64,000 nucleotides of DNA, taken from NCBI RefSeq assembly GCF_007846095.1, contig NZ_VOEI01000005.1, positions 186,001-250,000 on the forward strand. Reading direction: 5' to 3'. This DNA is from Mucilaginibacter achroorhodeus (lineage in GTDB: Bacteria > Bacteroidota > Bacteroidia > Sphingobacteriales > Sphingobacteriaceae). Both the position numbers and the translations under genes were made by a program. Each line of letters begins with the position of its first letter. The stretch's first letter is position 1. The notes under the pieces were generated by a model that saw only the letters and a list, made by a program, of their open reading frames with translations, made no database searches and had not been told where the DNA came from. Below, one piece after another: positions 26,801 to 33,589 of this stretch.

Positions 26801-27239
26801 AACGTCAGCCATACTTGCAGAGCAGGGCAAAACTAAAAACACTTTACCTGGCCGCTATAATGGTATCATTGGTAAGGGTGTGGTACGTAATGCTGATGGA
26901 ACATTTAGTAAAAACACCACCATTGCCGAAAACGTAGTGACCTACTACAACGCACACTATGGCCGTGATAACGTGGAAGGCGCAACATATTCAACGGATT
27001 ACATTAAGCTGCGCGAGGCGAGGTTTGATTACACACTATCGCCAAAACTTACCAGCAAACTGGGCTTACAACGGGCTACTGTAGGTATTTATGGCCGCGA
27101 CCTTTTTGTGATAACCAAATGGCCGGCATTTGACCCTGAATTTGGCACCCTTACAGACAACGGCATAGCACGTGGTTTCGAGCTTGGCCAATTCCCGTCA
27201 ACCCGTACCTATGGCTTTAACTTAACTGTAGCCTTTTAA
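23835..27239 (+). CDS. SusC/RagA TonB-dependent transporter with STN signalling domain
   Basis: The 1134-aa outer-membrane protein has, in order: a signal peptide (cleavage near ALAQ), an STN domain (about residues 45-95) for contact with FecR, a carboxypeptidase-regulatory-like domain (NVNGTVYSADDNLPLPGVTI, about 113-190), a TonB box region (ALNEVVVTALG), a plug (about 205-340, with EDVTVLKGPGAAALYG) and a large beta-barrel ending in an aromatic residue (AF). It works with the SusD-like protein encoded 12 bp downstream as a lidded importer. The substrate is not given by sequence; the neighbouring phosphoesterase and DUF5689 protein point to a phosphorylated compound rather than a plain glycan (inference). 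Confidence 0.94.
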   Translation: MYRKFLLKVWLGLLVTGITVVSALAQNTKLTFPGKQVTISSMIDRLQTVYKLKVSYDAELNTSKTIKLSSTTLSLQDLLSEVEKQAGVILKNMGSNLIIRSLDVVNVNGTVYSADDNLPLPGVTITGAGKQVLGISNVNGNFNIKVTSGSNITFSAVGFQQQVMAFTKFTKDAKVSMPVASNALNEVVVTALGIKREEKALGYAVTKVKGEQLTQALSNNWTDALSGKVAGLDLIRSNGGPGGSNKIILRGESNLTGENDALIVVDGVVINHGSGRRTASGSNAYLDSESPVDFGSGLNDINPEDIEDVTVLKGPGAAALYGQRGANGAIIITTKHGRIRKGIGVTINSNTAFEQISRWPDYQYEYGQGSGGESYYSFGATADGASTRSTSSAWGPKFDGQSFYQYDPATHTGGTTRTPWIAYPNARKNFFETGKTFTNSVTLDGGTDKTSVRFSATNLHNTWIIPNTGYDRKSIALSADQKVSNKLQISAKVNYTNKSSDNLPSTGYNNQSLMYWNMFWVPNGNLDWLKDYWLPGKENINQSYPFSSFPDNPYLIVNQMLNKSNRNDLIGNIQATYNFTKDFSLMVRTALTSSVDKRSQQRPYDTEKFRKGMYRTQDITSQEVNNDFLLRYNKKITKDFTASVSAGGSMLYNRYDRTELRADSLLFPGVFNLANRAGVLVAIPTLGKYKINSFYGLATFGYKDYLFMDVTARNDWTSVLATPISTNNSSFFYPSVNVSGVLSEILKLPKAISFAKVRASYASVGSGLQEPYLTSFSYTSNPIFPGGLANPTMVANPNLVALRTNSIELGLDVRLFDNRLGLDVALYKSNTNNQILHNSISWESGYDEAIINAGEVQNKGIEIQANGAPIKSKSGFNWNVTYTFSSNQNKVLSLTNGLPLILQSGPANRGSLSAKAGGNMNALYGRGYERAPDGQIIYHNGYPQLTDSVKYIGSATPKWRMSIGNQFRYKQFSASFLFDGQYGAVGYSLTSAILAEQGKTKNTLPGRYNGIIGKGVVRNADGTFSKNTTIAENVVTYYNAHYGRDNVEGATYSTDYIKLREARFDYTLSPKLTSKLGLQRATVGIYGRDLFVITKWPAFDPEFGTLTDNGIARGFELGQFPSTRTYGFNLTVAF

Positions 27240-27251
27240 TCATCTAAGATC

Positions 27252-28694
27252 ATGAAAACGAAATTACCTATAATAATTACGGCACTTGCAGCAATCCTTG
27301 CCCTAACAGAGTGCACCAAAGGGTTTAAGGCTATTAACGTTAACCCAAATGCAGTTGACCACGCACTACCGCAGGCACTTTTGGCCCCTGCCGTTACTGA
27401 TATTGTAGCATCAAACATGAACCGTAGCCAACGCATACAGAACGAGCTGATGCAGGTTACAGTGAACATGGGCGATGGAGAGGGAAAGATATTCCGTTAT
27501 GACATCCGAACCTCGGAAGCAGATTATCTATATCGTAAATGGTACATCAACCTAACAAACATCAACGACGTTTATACAGGTGGCGTAGAAACTAATAATA
27601 CAACCTACCAGGCTATTGCCTTGATATGCCGTTCGTGGTTGTTCTCCATGCTTACAGATACTTACGGCGATGTGCCTTTTTACGATGCCAACCAAGGTAA
27701 GGAAGGCAACTTTACCCCAAAGTTTGATAAGCAAAAGGATATTTACACTGAAATATTTAAACAGCTTGAACAGGCCAATACATTACTTAAGACCGGACCG
27801 GATGTAGCGTCGTCAAGCGACCCGCTATATGGCGGCAAGGCGGCAAGCTGGCGCAAGTTTGGCAATTCGCTTTACCTGCGTTTGTTGTTGCGTTTATCCG
27901 GCAAGGCCGAAATGAATACTCCGGCCAAAATTACAGAAATGGTAGATACGAACCCTGCCAACTACCCCATCATGACCAGCAATGCCGAGTCGGCGATATT
28001 GCGATGGAGCGGCACCGCGCCTTACGTTTCGCCATTTGCCACTTGGCGCCCTGCGGATTGGTACACACCAAAGTTAGGAAGCTTCTTTGTTGACAATTTG
28101 AACGAATGGAGCGATCCGCGCATTGGCCGGTGGGCTACAGTTGTTGAAGGAGAATACGCCGGCATCCCGAGCGGCTACCTGCCCGGGCAGCCGCCTGCAG
28201 CCAAATCAACCTTGCTTACGTCTTTGCAAATAGAGCCTTTGCTGGGTAATGTCATGAATTATTCTGAATTGCAGTTTGCCCTCGCAGAGGCTGCAGCAAA
28301 GGGTTGGGTGTCATCAAAATCGGCACAAAGCTATTATGAAACCGGTGTTACTAATGCTATAACACTGTGGAACGTTACCGTTCCAACAGGTTACCTGGGC
28401 TTCGCTAAGGTGAAGTGGGATGACAGCTATACGCTTGACCAAAAGATGGAGCTCATTCACAAGCAAAAGTATTATGCAATGTTCTTCACCGATTTGGAAC
28501 AATGGTTTGAATACCGTAGAACAGGCCACCCCGTGTTGCCGAAAGGCCCGGGTTTAGAGAATAATGGCGTAATGCCGGCCAGATTAAATTACCCTGTATA
28601 TATACAAAATACCAACACCAACAATTATAAAGCAGCCGTTGCAGAACAAGGGCCTGATAATACTAACACACTGGTTTGGTGGCAAAGGCCGTAA
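27252..28694 (+). CDS. SusD-like lipoprotein (SusD-like_2 type)
   Basis: The 480-aa protein has a lipoprotein signal (ALTEC, Cys21) and helical-repeat segments typical of the SusD-like_2 branch: PQALLAPAVTDIV, NELMQVTVNMGDGE, YRKWYINLTNINDVY and a late AMFFTDLEQWFEYRRTGHP. It is the surface lid and substrate-binding partner of the SusC protein encoded 12 bp upstream. SusD-like_2 members occur in many non-polysaccharide loci, which agrees with the absence of glycosidases here. Confidence 0.92.
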   Translation: MKTKLPIIITALAAILALTECTKGFKAINVNPNAVDHALPQALLAPAVTDIVASNMNRSQRIQNELMQVTVNMGDGEGKIFRYDIRTSEADYLYRKWYINLTNINDVYTGGVETNNTTYQAIALICRSWLFSMLTDTYGDVPFYDANQGKEGNFTPKFDKQKDIYTEIFKQLEQANTLLKTGPDVASSSDPLYGGKAASWRKFGNSLYLRLLLRLSGKAEMNTPAKITEMVDTNPANYPIMTSNAESAILRWSGTAPYVSPFATWRPADWYTPKLGSFFVDNLNEWSDPRIGRWATVVEGEYAGIPSGYLPGQPPAAKSTLLTSLQIEPLLGNVMNYSELQFALAEAAAKGWVSSKSAQSYYETGVTNAITLWNVTVPTGYLGFAKVKWDDSYTLDQKMELIHKQKYYAMFFTDLEQWFEYRRTGHPVLPKGPGLENNGVMPARLNYPVYIQNTNTNNYKAAVAEQGPDNTNTLVWWQRP

Positions 28695-28723
28695 CGTTAA
28701 GAACGATCAAATTAATAATATCA

Positions 28724-30268
28724 ATGAAAACAAGATTTATATACATAGCAATTTGCCTTGCCACTATATTGCTTGGCGCGTGCAAAAAGCACGATTATGC
28801 AGCAGGCGAGTTAAGCCCGATAATAGCCGTTGCCGACTTAAGGGCCATTTATAAAGGTAGTGATGTTACGCTTACAAAGGAGAACATGCTTGGGGCAACC
28901 AACATCATCGGTACGGTCATCAGCATGCCCGACTCCGGCAATGCGCCTAAAGGGTTGGTTGTGATGCAGAACTTTCGCCGCGGAATGCTGAGGGGCATAG
29001 CCATTGAGTTGGGCGCCGCGTCAACGAATTACCACAGCGGCGATTCGTTAATGCTGAAAGTAGAGGGCGCTACGCTTAAACGCGTTGATGGTTTACTGCA
29101 GATAAGCGGATTAGCCGAAACTGCCATCACGAAGATATCGGAGAAGAATCCGGTCACGATTCAATCGTCAGCAAGCTATGCCATTAAAACCAATCCTGAT
29201 CAGTTTGAAAGCACCTTGGTAAGAATCAAAACGGCAACAGTTTCTCCAACACCTACTCCGGATGATACCTTTTCAGGCGACCGTTACCTGGTTAACGGCG
29301 CAGATAGCATCCTGATGCATACCGAAGCTACAGCAGCTTTAGCTGCCAGCAAACTACCTGCAAGTGCATCAGTAGCAGGCTTGCTATTGGTGGGTAAAAG
29401 CAGTCGTGGCGGTACCGGCTTCCAACTGTGGCCGCGCGGCATTTCTGATATCACCGACATCATTAAACCAGCCGATCCGAACGCCAGTTTGGGCATGCTG
29501 CCTGTCATCATCACCGGTTATATCAATGACACCAAAGGTGCTGATGGTAATTATGAATACTTCCAGTTTAGGGCAACCCGTAATATCGATTTCAGCAAAA
29601 CGCCAATGGCAGTGGTAACCTGTACCAACTCCGGTACGGCAGAGCCTAACAAAGGTGATGCGCCGGGATCTGGCTGGGCAACGGGCGGCGGCCGTACCTA
29701 TAAATTTAACCTTACTGAAGGCACCGTTACAAAAGGCGAGTTCTTTTATGTTGGAGGCAGCAACAAACGTATCAATGGCCCTAATACAACTGATATCAGC
29801 GGGGCTAAATGGATACGCTCGATAGCATATGTTACTAATGTGGGCGATGGTTTCGGCAGCGCAAGCTCCGGTTTGTTGCCTAATAGTGGTAATGCAGGTG
29901 GTATAGCCATATTCGACGGTATAAACGTTACGGAAACCTCGGTTCCTGTAGATGCCATTTTATTTGGAGGAAGCGGTATAACAACCATTTACAATGCAAC
30001 TACCAACAAAGGTTATCGCGTGCCGGAGAGCGACCATTACAACCCGATAAGTGGAAGTCAGCCATTCTTTTTGCAGGGAACGAACACCTACATCATCCCT
30101 CACTCAACGCCTGCAGACCAGGGCTTTTTTGTAAAACTCGGTGGCGCATTTGATGCCAAGAATAAGACCTGGATAACACCAAGGGGCTATAAATTCTATC
30201 AACTGCAATCAACATCTGCATTGTCAGAGATCGAGAGCGGAGCAGATGTGAACATGATGAGTAATTAA
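28724..30268 (+). CDS. DUF5689 domain lipoprotein, SusCD-associated
   Basis: The ATG at 28724 gives MKTRFIYIAICLATILLGAC with a lipobox (Cys20) and 514 aa; an upstream in-frame start would overlap susD and lacks a signal. The N-terminal half (about residues 30-260) matches the DUF5689 layout, with OB-fold-like repeats, and the second half is a beta-rich module I do not recognise. DUF5689 proteins often travel with SusC/SusD and with phosphoesterase or nuclease genes, and are thought to be surface binding proteins. It is the last gene of the operon; the hairpin of repeat copy C at 30314 probably terminates transcription. Confidence 0.8.
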   Translation: MKTRFIYIAICLATILLGACKKHDYAAGELSPIIAVADLRAIYKGSDVTLTKENMLGATNIIGTVISMPDSGNAPKGLVVMQNFRRGMLRGIAIELGAASTNYHSGDSLMLKVEGATLKRVDGLLQISGLAETAITKISEKNPVTIQSSASYAIKTNPDQFESTLVRIKTATVSPTPTPDDTFSGDRYLVNGADSILMHTEATAALAASKLPASASVAGLLLVGKSSRGGTGFQLWPRGISDITDIIKPADPNASLGMLPVIITGYINDTKGADGNYEYFQFRATRNIDFSKTPMAVVTCTNSGTAEPNKGDAPGSGWATGGGRTYKFNLTEGTVTKGEFFYVGGSNKRINGPNTTDISGAKWIRSIAYVTNVGDGFGSASSGLLPNSGNAGGIAIFDGINVTETSVPVDAILFGGSGITTIYNATTNKGYRVPESDHYNPISGSQPFFLQGTNTYIIPHSTPADQGFFVKLGGAFDAKNKTWITPRGYKFYQLQSTSALSEIESGADVNMMSN

Positions 30269-30313
30269 ATATTTGCCTGTTAATAGGTTGTTATTCGCTC
30301 TCAATTTACTTTA

Positions 30314-30413
30314 AACGCCGGTTTCTTATAGGAGATCGGCGTTTTTTCTTTGATAGGGAGCTATAGGTAAAAATTTGCTGAAACCGAATAACGTCAATTA
30401 AAGCTGAAATAGG
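30314..30413 (+). repeat. Copy C of the interspersed repeat with terminator hairpin
   Basis: AACGCCG (30314-30320) and CGGCGTT (30337-30343) with a T-run form the terminator of the susCD-DUF5689 operon. The hairpin and about 70 bp after it are similar to copy B at 20041. Confidence 0.6.
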
Positions 30414-30580
30414 GCATAAGCTAAGTAAAGCAAGCCATGTTTTGATATAACAAAACGGCTTGCAGGATAACCCGGAGCCATGAGGATTTCACTTCGTTCG
30501 ACCTTTAAATATAAGTTGTTTTCGATTTGTGGCGTAAGATCCTTTAATAATTGAAATTGATCGATCGTAATCTTAGACAT
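30398..30580 (-). CDS. Short ORF, possibly a Crp/Fnr-like N-terminal fragment
   Basis: This is a 60-aa frame with SKITIDQFQLLKDLTPQI at the start and a KVERSEILMAPGYPASRF segment resembling the first strands of a cyclic-nucleotide-binding domain in Bacteroidota Crp/Fnr proteins. There is no DNA-binding domain. A perfect -7 element (TAGGTTTG on the minus strand, 30598-30591) lies 10 nt upstream. It also overlaps a perfect hairpin, which is unusual for a coding region. It may be a truncated remnant or chance. Confidence 0.25.
   Translation of the reverse strand: MSKITIDQFQLLKDLTPQIENNLYLKVERSEILMAPGYPASRFVISKHGLLYLAYALFQL
30430..30463. other. Two-part hairpin similar to the mob-region hairpin
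   Basis: GCAAGCC-AT-GTTTTG (30430-30444) pairs with CAAAAC-GGCTTGC (30451-30463) as stems of 6 and 7 bp with a 2-nt bulge. AGCAAGCCATGTTTT is identical to 31500-31514 inside the oriT candidate, so this may be a second copy of a transfer or recombination site. Confidence 0.4.
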
Positions 30581-30716
30581 CGTGGTAAACCAAACCTACG
30601 GACAAGCTACGGCACTGTTAATAAAGGACAAAACCAGTTTTTATTAAGTGTTTGATCTAATGAGCAAAGCTTAATTTTTATGACCAATTACAAGGAGAAC
30701 ATACTGCTAACATGGA

Positions 30717-30995
30717 CTATTACTCATAAGAAGCTTAATAATCAAATTGCCTTGTGCGTGAATGATGGAATGGCAATTTTTGATTTCAACTCGCTCTCTC
30801 AATTCATAACCTAACTTAACCACTACTTTTTTACTAGCTTCTACATTTCACAAACATCTGTTGAATCACCTGAACTAAGTATTCAATTAGTTCATTATCT
30901 AAATATTTCAGCCCCAAATTCTGTGTAGGAAAGTTTGCAAAGACCTTTCTATTTTTGATAACGATAACGGTCGGTAAACCGTAGCCGATAGTCAT
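30717..30995 (-). pseudogene. Decayed GNAT-like acetyltransferase fragment
   Basis: Two minus-strand frames join across a frameshift near 30838-30850. The first (from 30995) has GYGLPTVIVIKNRKVF and DNELIEYLVQVIQQMF. The second continues with NVEASKKVVVKLGYELRERV and ends at the stop at 30717. The second part resembles the GNAT C-terminal signature (N-x-A-S-x-x-x-x-x-K-L-G-Y/F). The acetyl-CoA loop is missing and the 5' end is lost near 31000, close to where the mobile element begins. The family call is by eye and moderate. Confidence 0.4.
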
Positions 30996-31137
30996 TTATT
31001 TTTTTCTTTCACCGGACTAAAGCTCGATGTTTAGCCGGGAGTCGGAAAGAGGAGAAACAGGCTTTGGTTTACGTATTTTTTCGATCGATGATCAAGGCAA
31101 TTCAATGGTATAAAAATCAAAAAAAGGAGAGAGAAAA

Positions 31138-31434
31138 GTGAATGTGGAAATGATCACCAGGGAAGACCTCGAACGCTTCAAGGAAGAGCTGTTCGGGATG
31201 ATCAAAGAGTTAACCGGCAAGCCGCAATTCGGCGAGCAGAAATGGCTGAAAAGCTACCAGGTGAAGAACCTGTTGAAGATATCGAACGGCACCCTGCAGA
31301 ACCTGCGTGTGAACGGTACGCTGGCCTACAGTAAGATCGGCGGCATCATCTATTACAAGTACGAGGACATTGTCAAGGTCCTGGAGGGGCAGAAGAACAA
31401 GAACCCTTTTGCGCCTCACCCGCTCAGCAAGTAA
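31138..31434 (+). CDS. Helix-turn-helix / excisionase-like protein of the mobile element
   Basis: GTG start with a strong Shine-Dalgarno sequence (AAGGAGAG, 31124-31131), unlike the chromosomal genes here. The 98-aa protein has a charged N-terminal helix and then a helix_turn_helix_17 / MerR-like domain (WLKSYQVKNLLKISNGTLQNLRVNGTLAYSKIGG, residues about 38-71) of the kind found in Bacteroidota element excisionases. It is the first gene of the mob region and may be the recombination directionality factor or a transfer regulator. The DNA looks GC-richer than the flanks. Confidence 0.75.
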   Translation: MNVEMITREDLERFKEELFGMIKELTGKPQFGEQKWLKSYQVKNLLKISNGTLQNLRVNGTLAYSKIGGIIYYKYEDIVKVLEGQKNKNPFAPHPLSK

Positions 31435-31447
31435 GCTATTATGAATA

Positions 31448-31540
31448 GGCTATCACAAAGTGATAGCCCGGTTCGGGCATTTGTCATCCGCGTTCAGGAG
31501 CAAGCCATGTTTTCGCTACGCTTAAACGGGCTTGCTCCTG
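31448..31540 (+). other. Candidate origin of transfer (oriT): three stacked inverted repeats
   Basis: In the 168-bp gap before the mob genes three perfect inverted repeats follow each other: GGCTATCAC-AAA-GTGATAGCC (31448-31468), GCCCG-GTT-CGGGC (31466-31478), and a 12-bp pair CAGGAGCAAGCC / GGCTTGCTCCTG (31495-31506 and 31529-31540) around a 22-nt loop. Position directly upstream of mobC and relaxase genes is where oriT usually lies. The nic site cannot be assigned from sequence. An open frame from 31441 through this region is treated as chance. Confidence 0.5.
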
Positions 31541-31602
31541 CGGAGGACCCAGGATGCCATGAGCAGATTTGTAGAAATAACACTTTGTTGGAGGGCAGGA
31601 TC

Positions 31603-31935
31603 ATGGGAAGACCATCGTTGAGGGAAGAAAAAAGGAAGGTCCAGGTCAATATCCGGCTGACAGATCCGGAGCATGAAAAGCTTAAAAGCTACGCCGAAGG
31701 CGCGGGGATCACCCCCGCTAACTGGATAAGACAAAAAGTATTTGCAGGCAGATTTCCGGTGATGAAAACATCACCGTTGAACGCAGCATTTTACCGGGAG
31801 TTGCAGCGCATCGGCGTGAACTTGAACCAGGCGGTGAAACAAATGCATCAGTTGAGATCCGGTACGATAGAGCCTGCTGTGCTGACCGAGCTTTTAAGCC
31901 TCCAGAAAGAGATCATCAGGGCGCTTTTACCATGA
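31603..31935 (+). CDS. MobC-like relaxosome accessory protein
   Basis: The ATG at 31603 follows a good Shine-Dalgarno sequence (GGAGGGCAGG), giving 110 aa; a longer frame reaches 31441 but would cover the oriT hairpins. The protein begins MGRPSLREEKRKVQVNIRLTDPEHEKL, the ribbon-helix-helix-like start of Bacteroidota mobilization proteins. It contains the MobC-type motif NLNQAVKQMHQL (RIGVNLNQ) near residues 68-82. Such proteins bind oriT and help the relaxase nick. Its stop overlaps the relaxase start by 4 bp, so translation is coupled. Confidence 0.85.
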   Translation: MGRPSLREEKRKVQVNIRLTDPEHEKLKSYAEGAGITPANWIRQKVFAGRFPVMKTSPLNAAFYRELQRIGVNLNQAVKQMHQLRSGTIEPAVLTELLSLQKEIIRALLP

Positions 31936-33140
31936 CCGCCGACCAGGTAAAAGGCAAAGGGTTCAGGTGTGCATTGTTGTACAACTTAGAGAAAGTAAAT
32001 AAGGGAGTCGCTACTGTTTTGGACAGCTCGTTTTCGGAGATGAAAGTGCATCAGGTGATGCGCGAGATCGCGATGGTCAAAGCCTTGCGGCCAAACCTGC
32101 AGAAATACTTTTACCACACCTCGATCAACTTTCCGCCGGAGGAAAAATTAACCGGTGAGGAGAAAAAAAATATTGCGCTGGAATACCTGGCGGAGATGGG
32201 TTTCGCGTCTAATCAGTACGCGGTGTTCGAGCACTTTGACGCAGAACATCCGCATGTACATCTGCTGGTTAACCGGATCGCTTACGACGGTAGCGTAGTG
32301 AGCGATTCCAGGGATTACGCAAGGAGCGAAGCGGTGCTGAGAAAGCTGGAAAAGAAGCATGGTCTAAGGCAGGTTGCCTCCAGCAGGCAGGCGCAGGAAC
32401 GGGCAGTGACGAAGAACGAACTGGAGATGATGCAGCGGACCGGGGAGCCATCTGTGAAAGTTAAGCTGCAGGTCATTATCAAGGACACGTTGAAATACTT
32501 TTCAAACGATAGCAAAGCAGATACAAAAGACTTTATCGAAGCCCTCGAACGCAAAGGCGTCAGCCTGCTTTTCAACCAGGCATCAACGGGCTTTGTGAGC
32601 GGTATTTCCTATACCTACGATGGGATGATCTTTAAAGGCGCGGCATTGGGCAATGCCTATAAATGGAGTAGTATCAGATCAATGATAGCATATGAACAGG
32701 AAAGAGATGGCACAAGCATTCGCCAGGCAAACGATCGGGCAAGAAGAAGCATTGAAACACGCACGAGAGGACAGGCAGACCGATTCTCAGGAAGAGGTCA
32801 AAGCTTTGCTGAAACAAATGCAGGAGATGCAGCTGACCGCAAGACGAAGATACGGGGAGGAACTGACCTTACACGTCCGTTCGCTGCAGGAGCAGCTAGA
32901 CAAGCTGGAGCTGAGGGCGTACGAGATAGAAGCATGTCTAAGCCGGCTAACGGCACCCTTAGAGCTAGTCAAAGAACAGCAAAAGTTTGGGAGCCGCTGG
33001 CTCATCAGGCTGTACCTTATCGCGATCTTGGCCGGGTGCTGCTCTGCACTGATCGTGATGATCTTCCTGCGATAGCTAAAGACGTTACTGATGCTGCATA
33101 TCTTAAAAGAAAGAAGAAGCGAAAAGGGTTAAGAATGTAG
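31932..33140 (+). CDS. Relaxase / mobilization nuclease
   Basis: The 402-aa protein starts with the MobP-type relaxase domain (residues about 1-180). The metal-binding histidine motif is HPHVHLLVNRI near residues 108-118, in the usual FEHFDAEHPHVHLL context, with an upstream YHTSINFPP motif. The catalytic Tyr is probably near the N-terminus (YNLEKVNKG). The rest (about 255-402) is basic, Arg/Ala/Gly-rich and low in order, and there the DNA also encodes another protein in the +1 frame. It nicks oriT and leads strand transfer, using the conjugation machinery of another element, since none is encoded here. Confidence 0.87.
   Translation: MTADQVKGKGFRCALLYNLEKVNKGVATVLDSSFSEMKVHQVMREIAMVKALRPNLQKYFYHTSINFPPEEKLTGEEKKNIALEYLAEMGFASNQYAVFEHFDAEHPHVHLLVNRIAYDGSVVSDSRDYARSEAVLRKLEKKHGLRQVASSRQAQERAVTKNELEMMQRTGEPSVKVKLQVIIKDTLKYFSNDSKADTKDFIEALERKGVSLLFNQASTGFVSGISYTYDGMIFKGAALGNAYKWSSIRSMIAYEQERDGTSIRQANDRARRSIETRTRGQADRFSGRGQSFAETNAGDAADRKTKIRGGTDLTRPFAAGAARQAGAEGVRDRSMSKPANGTLRASQRTAKVWEPLAHQAVPYRDLGRVLLCTDRDDLPAIAKDVTDAAYLKRKKKRKGLRM
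32692..33075 (+). CDS. Out-of-frame nested gene: coiled-coil protein with C-terminal membrane helix
   Basis: This 127-aa frame lies wholly inside the relaxase gene, shifted by one base. It has the composition of a real protein: a charged, heptad-rich coiled coil over residues about 30-100 (EEVKALLKQMQEMQL, SLQEQLDKLELRAYEIE), then a basic WLIRLY patch and a hydrophobic helix (LIAILAGCCSALIVMIFL) at the very end. In contrast, the relaxase frame over the same bases is Arg/Ala/Gly-rich and disordered. The plan (membrane-bound accessory protein overlapping the relaxase gene) recalls MobB inside mobA of RSF1010, though I see no sequence similarity. ATG codons are at 32692 and 32707; the start is uncertain. 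Confidence 0.65.
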   Translation: MNRKEMAQAFARQTIGQEEALKHAREDRQTDSQEEVKALLKQMQEMQLTARRRYGEELTLHVRSLQEQLDKLELRAYEIEACLSRLTAPLELVKEQQKFGSRWLIRLYLIAILAGCCSALIVMIFLR

Positions 33141-33258
33141 CGATTGTGATAATAAAAGATCGCAGCATAACAACCGTTATTGTTGGCTGCGGCAGGATAC
33201 TGCATTGCACCACGCGCTTTGCGCTATGTCTTCATTCCACATCCAGCCTCGCTCTACC

Positions 33259-33285
33259 GCGACAAGCGGGTTACCCGCTTGTCGC
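33259..33285. terminator. Perfect 12-bp hairpin after the mob genes
   Basis: GCGACAAGCGGG (33259-33270), TTA, CCCGCTTGTCGC (33274-33285). This is a very stable stem downstream of the relaxase gene without a T-run. It could be a terminator or a protein-binding palindrome. Nothing gene-like is seen in 33141-33386. Confidence 0.5.
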
Positions 33286-33386
33286 AAATTCTATAAATAA
33301 GTTCGAGACATTGTTTCCGAAATAGCAGGAATAAGTTAATTTGCATTAGGGAAAGATCGCAAATAGTCGACGGGCTTTTGAGCAAC

Positions 33387-33589
33387 ATGGACAATATCCA
33401 TGAACTTGGGAGGCAAAGGGCTTTTGAATTAGGAAACCCTTTCTATTCCAAGCAGGAGGAAGATGGTGACTATTATCTAAAAGAATTGCCCACAGACGAA
33501 AGTACCTTGTCGAGGTAACAATAGTGACCGATAACTATGATATGCCTATCAAGGTCGAAGACAAGATCATAAAAGAGTTGAGTTCATAA
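33387..33589 (+). pseudogene. Frameshifted antitoxin-like gene upstream of zeta-type toxin
   Basis: A frame from ATG 33387 (MDNIHELGRQRAFELGNPFY, then YYLKELPTDE) stops at 33516. The next frame over the last part reads LVEVTIVTDNYDMPIKVEDKIIKELSS and ends with TAA at 33587-33589, sharing a base with the ATG of the toxin-like gene. Adding one A near 33500 (GACGAAAGTACC) would join them as one protein of about 67 aa ending ELPTDEKYLVEVTIVT. The stop/start coupling and position fit an antitoxin partner. The repair is my reading. Confidence 0.5.

Noticed and set aside
31441..31602. 54-codon N-terminal extension of the MobC-like protein
   Set aside because: It covers three perfect inverted repeats, has no ribosome-binding site, and the family start MGRPS follows a good Shine-Dalgarno sequence at 31603.
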